NCBI RefSeq assembly: GCF_022179645.1 | Contig: NZ_BPRA01000025.1 | Location: forward strand, 1 to 64,000 | Direction: 5' to 3' | Origin: Methylobacterium thuringiense | GTDB lineage: Bacteria; Pseudomonadota; Alphaproteobacteria; Rhizobiales; Beijerinckiaceae | Length of the DNA: 64,000 nt | Shown here: positions 63,503-64,000 of the stretch, in pieces | Position numbering within the stretch: position 1 is the stretch's first letter | How the letters are laid out: each line of letters opens with the position of its first letter | Position numbers and translations under genes: made by a program | Notes under the pieces: model-generated | Seen by the model: the letters and a program-made list of their open reading frames with translations, nothing else | Database searches by the model: none | What the model was told of the DNA's origin: nothing

Positions 63503-64000
<498 letters not shown>

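Overview
The window is a GC-rich, gene-dense piece of an alphaproteobacterial (Hyphomicrobiales) chromosome, most like Methylobacterium/Methylorubrum. This rests on gene content rather than any search: a ChvI-ChvG-HprK-EIIA(Man)-HPr operon, a CarD / seven-iron ferredoxin / S4 / SUV3-like helicase / sigma-32 block, a DUF2735-like small protein, a y4iL-like catalase-family protein, and palindromic intergenic repeats of the kind common in this order. It reads mostly as core chromosome. I see no transposase, phage module, CRISPR array or rRNA.

Layout. 1-5.2 kb: end of an unidentified gene, then a type I secretion adaptor and ABC exporter pair (hlyD/hlyB type) and a small hypothetical gene. 5.2-10.1 kb: a long non-coding stretch, tRNA-Pro(CGG), a phosphopantetheinyl transferase, an MFS transporter, a LysR regulator and a small membrane protein. 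10.3-17.2 kb: sigma-32 (rpoH type), CarD, FdxA, an S4 protein, an 1137-residue helicase and a small exported protein, all leftward, with two clear terminators. 17.5-21 kb: GST, DUF3108 protein, DUF2735-like protein and acyl-CoA dehydrogenase. 21.1-25.4 kb: the leftward chvI-chvG-hprK-EIIA-HPr operon, linking an envelope-stress two-component system to the nitrogen-type PTS. 25.7-31.5 kb: a HugZ-like protein, a 1000-residue hybrid histidine kinase with a damaged ATP-binding domain, and lepA. 31.6-37.6 kb: a proline-rich exported protein, a PhoPQ-like two-component pair next to two divergent PepSY proteins, two very small ORFs, an exported hydrolase, a VIT-family transporter and a LysR remnant. 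37.7-41.1 kb: typA, an isolated minC and a pterin carbinolamine dehydratase-like gene. 41.3-43.8 kb: a complete NitT/TauT-type ABC importer. 44.1-48.4 kb: pheA, kdsB, a membrane-anchored cytochrome c with a long Lys/Pro/Ala/Glu tail, and a YihY/BrkB protein. 48.6-53.6 kb: two tandem YejA-like binding proteins and yejB, without yejE/yejF. 53.8-56.6 kb: a GNAT acetyltransferase, an epoxide hydrolase/dehalogenase-like enzyme and a catalase-family protein. 56.7-64 kb: a leftward MoxR - DUF58 - DUF4159 - vWA operon running off the right edge.

The most unusual structure is outside the genes. At least six families of short repeats, most of them inverted repeats, fill the gaps between genes. Several lie inside probable operons (EIIA/HPr, kdsB/pheA, yejA/yejA, DUF4159/vWA). 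One overlaps an MFS stop codon, and another appears to supply the Shine-Dalgarno sequence of a transporter gene. Coordinates of starts were chosen from Shine-Dalgarno spacing, signal peptides and overlaps; uncertain ones are flagged.
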